From positions 1 to 5,632 of the forward strand of contig JAFAQI010000297.1 in assembly GCA_019246495.1 (NCBI GenBank): a stretch of DNA of 5,632 nucleotides, in the 5' to 3' direction. The translations under genes and the position numbers were made by a program. Within the stretch, counting starts at the first letter, position 1; every line of letters starts with the position of its first letter. Below the pieces are notes generated by a model that worked only from the letters and a program-made list of their open reading frames with translations, searched no databases and was not told where the DNA came from. Below, piece by piece: positions 5,541 to 5,632 of the stretch. Source of the DNA: Frankiales bacterium. Lineage in GTDB: Bacteria; Actinomycetota; Actinomycetes; JAFAQI01.

Positions 5541-5632
5541 CGGGCGCACGTCGACCGCGGGACGGCGCCGACGGAGCAGCACGGCCGACGCCAGCAGCGC
5601 CACGCCGATCGCACCGATCGGCAGCCGGTCGC
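5520..5632 (-). CDS. Membrane protein, C-terminal end only
   Basis: On the minus strand an open frame enters from the right edge and ends with TAA at 5522-5520, giving the last 36 residues of a protein. They begin DRLPIGAIGVALLASAVLLRR, a complete hydrophobic helix of about 17 residues followed by four arginines, then a short tail ending SAVVAA. This is the usual last helix and cytoplasmic tail of a multi-pass transporter or other membrane protein; the family cannot be told. It converges on the hydrolase gene and overlaps its 3' end by 21 bp. The evidence is the coherent helix plus basic stop-transfer pattern; the other minus-strand frames here give no such pattern. Confidence 0.55.
   Translation of the reverse strand, partial: DRLPIGAIGVALLASAVLLRRRRPAVDVRPSAVVAA

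Noticed and set aside
5604..5622. An 8-bp inverted repeat with a 3-base loop (GCCGATCG-CAC-CGATCGGC)
   Set aside because: It lies inside the coding end of the minus-strand membrane protein and follows from its repeated Ile-Gly codons; there is no U-tract and no other sign of function.
1..5632. CRISPR arrays, insertion sequences, tRNA genes, attachment sites and tandem repeats
   Set aside because: None were seen on reading the window; base composition and gene style look even throughout, with no sign of a mobile island.

Overview
The window is GC-rich (about two thirds G+C by eye), with strong third-position G/C bias, frequent GTG/ATG starts, short intergenic gaps and ATGA stop-start overlaps. 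This fits a high-GC actinobacterium; the sequence alone does not fix the genus. It is coding-dense: eight genes (two cut by the window edges), no RNA genes, CRISPR or mobile elements, and no gene-free stretch above 300 bases. || Layout, left to right: (1) the 3' end of an unrecognised gene (2-247, +). (2) A class I SAM-dependent methyltransferase-like protein (299-1171, +). (3) A small four-helix membrane protein of unknown function (about 1192-1638, +). Genes 2 and 3 both lack a Shine-Dalgarno sequence and have a -10-like hexamer 6-7 nt before the start, so either could be leaderless. (4) A three-gene operon (1685-4025, +): a YtrA-type GntR repressor, an ABC ATPase and an ABC-2-type permease, joined by two ATGA overlaps. 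A perfect 12-bp inverted repeat lies directly in front of it and runs into its ribosome binding site. (5) A divergent pair: a RimJ/RimL-type GNAT acetyltransferase (4029-4592, -) and a proline-iminopeptidase-like alpha/beta hydrolase (4638-5540, +). They share a 45-bp spacer holding a 15-bp palindrome. (6) The C-terminal end of a membrane protein (5520-5632, -) that converges on and overlaps the hydrolase gene by 21 bp. || The most coherent functional unit is the regulator-ATPase-permease operon. By family precedent, YtrA-type GntR proteins repress their own operon and are released by a signal, in characterised cases often cell-envelope stress or antibiotics; the substrate here cannot be told from sequence. 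The other genes look like ordinary accessory metabolism. No clearly new biological system was found. The points most worth a second look are the operator-like palindrome, the possible leaderless starts, the orphan four-helix membrane protein, the divergent-promoter palindrome, and the TTA codon of the hydrolase that doubles as the antisense stop codon of its convergent neighbour.
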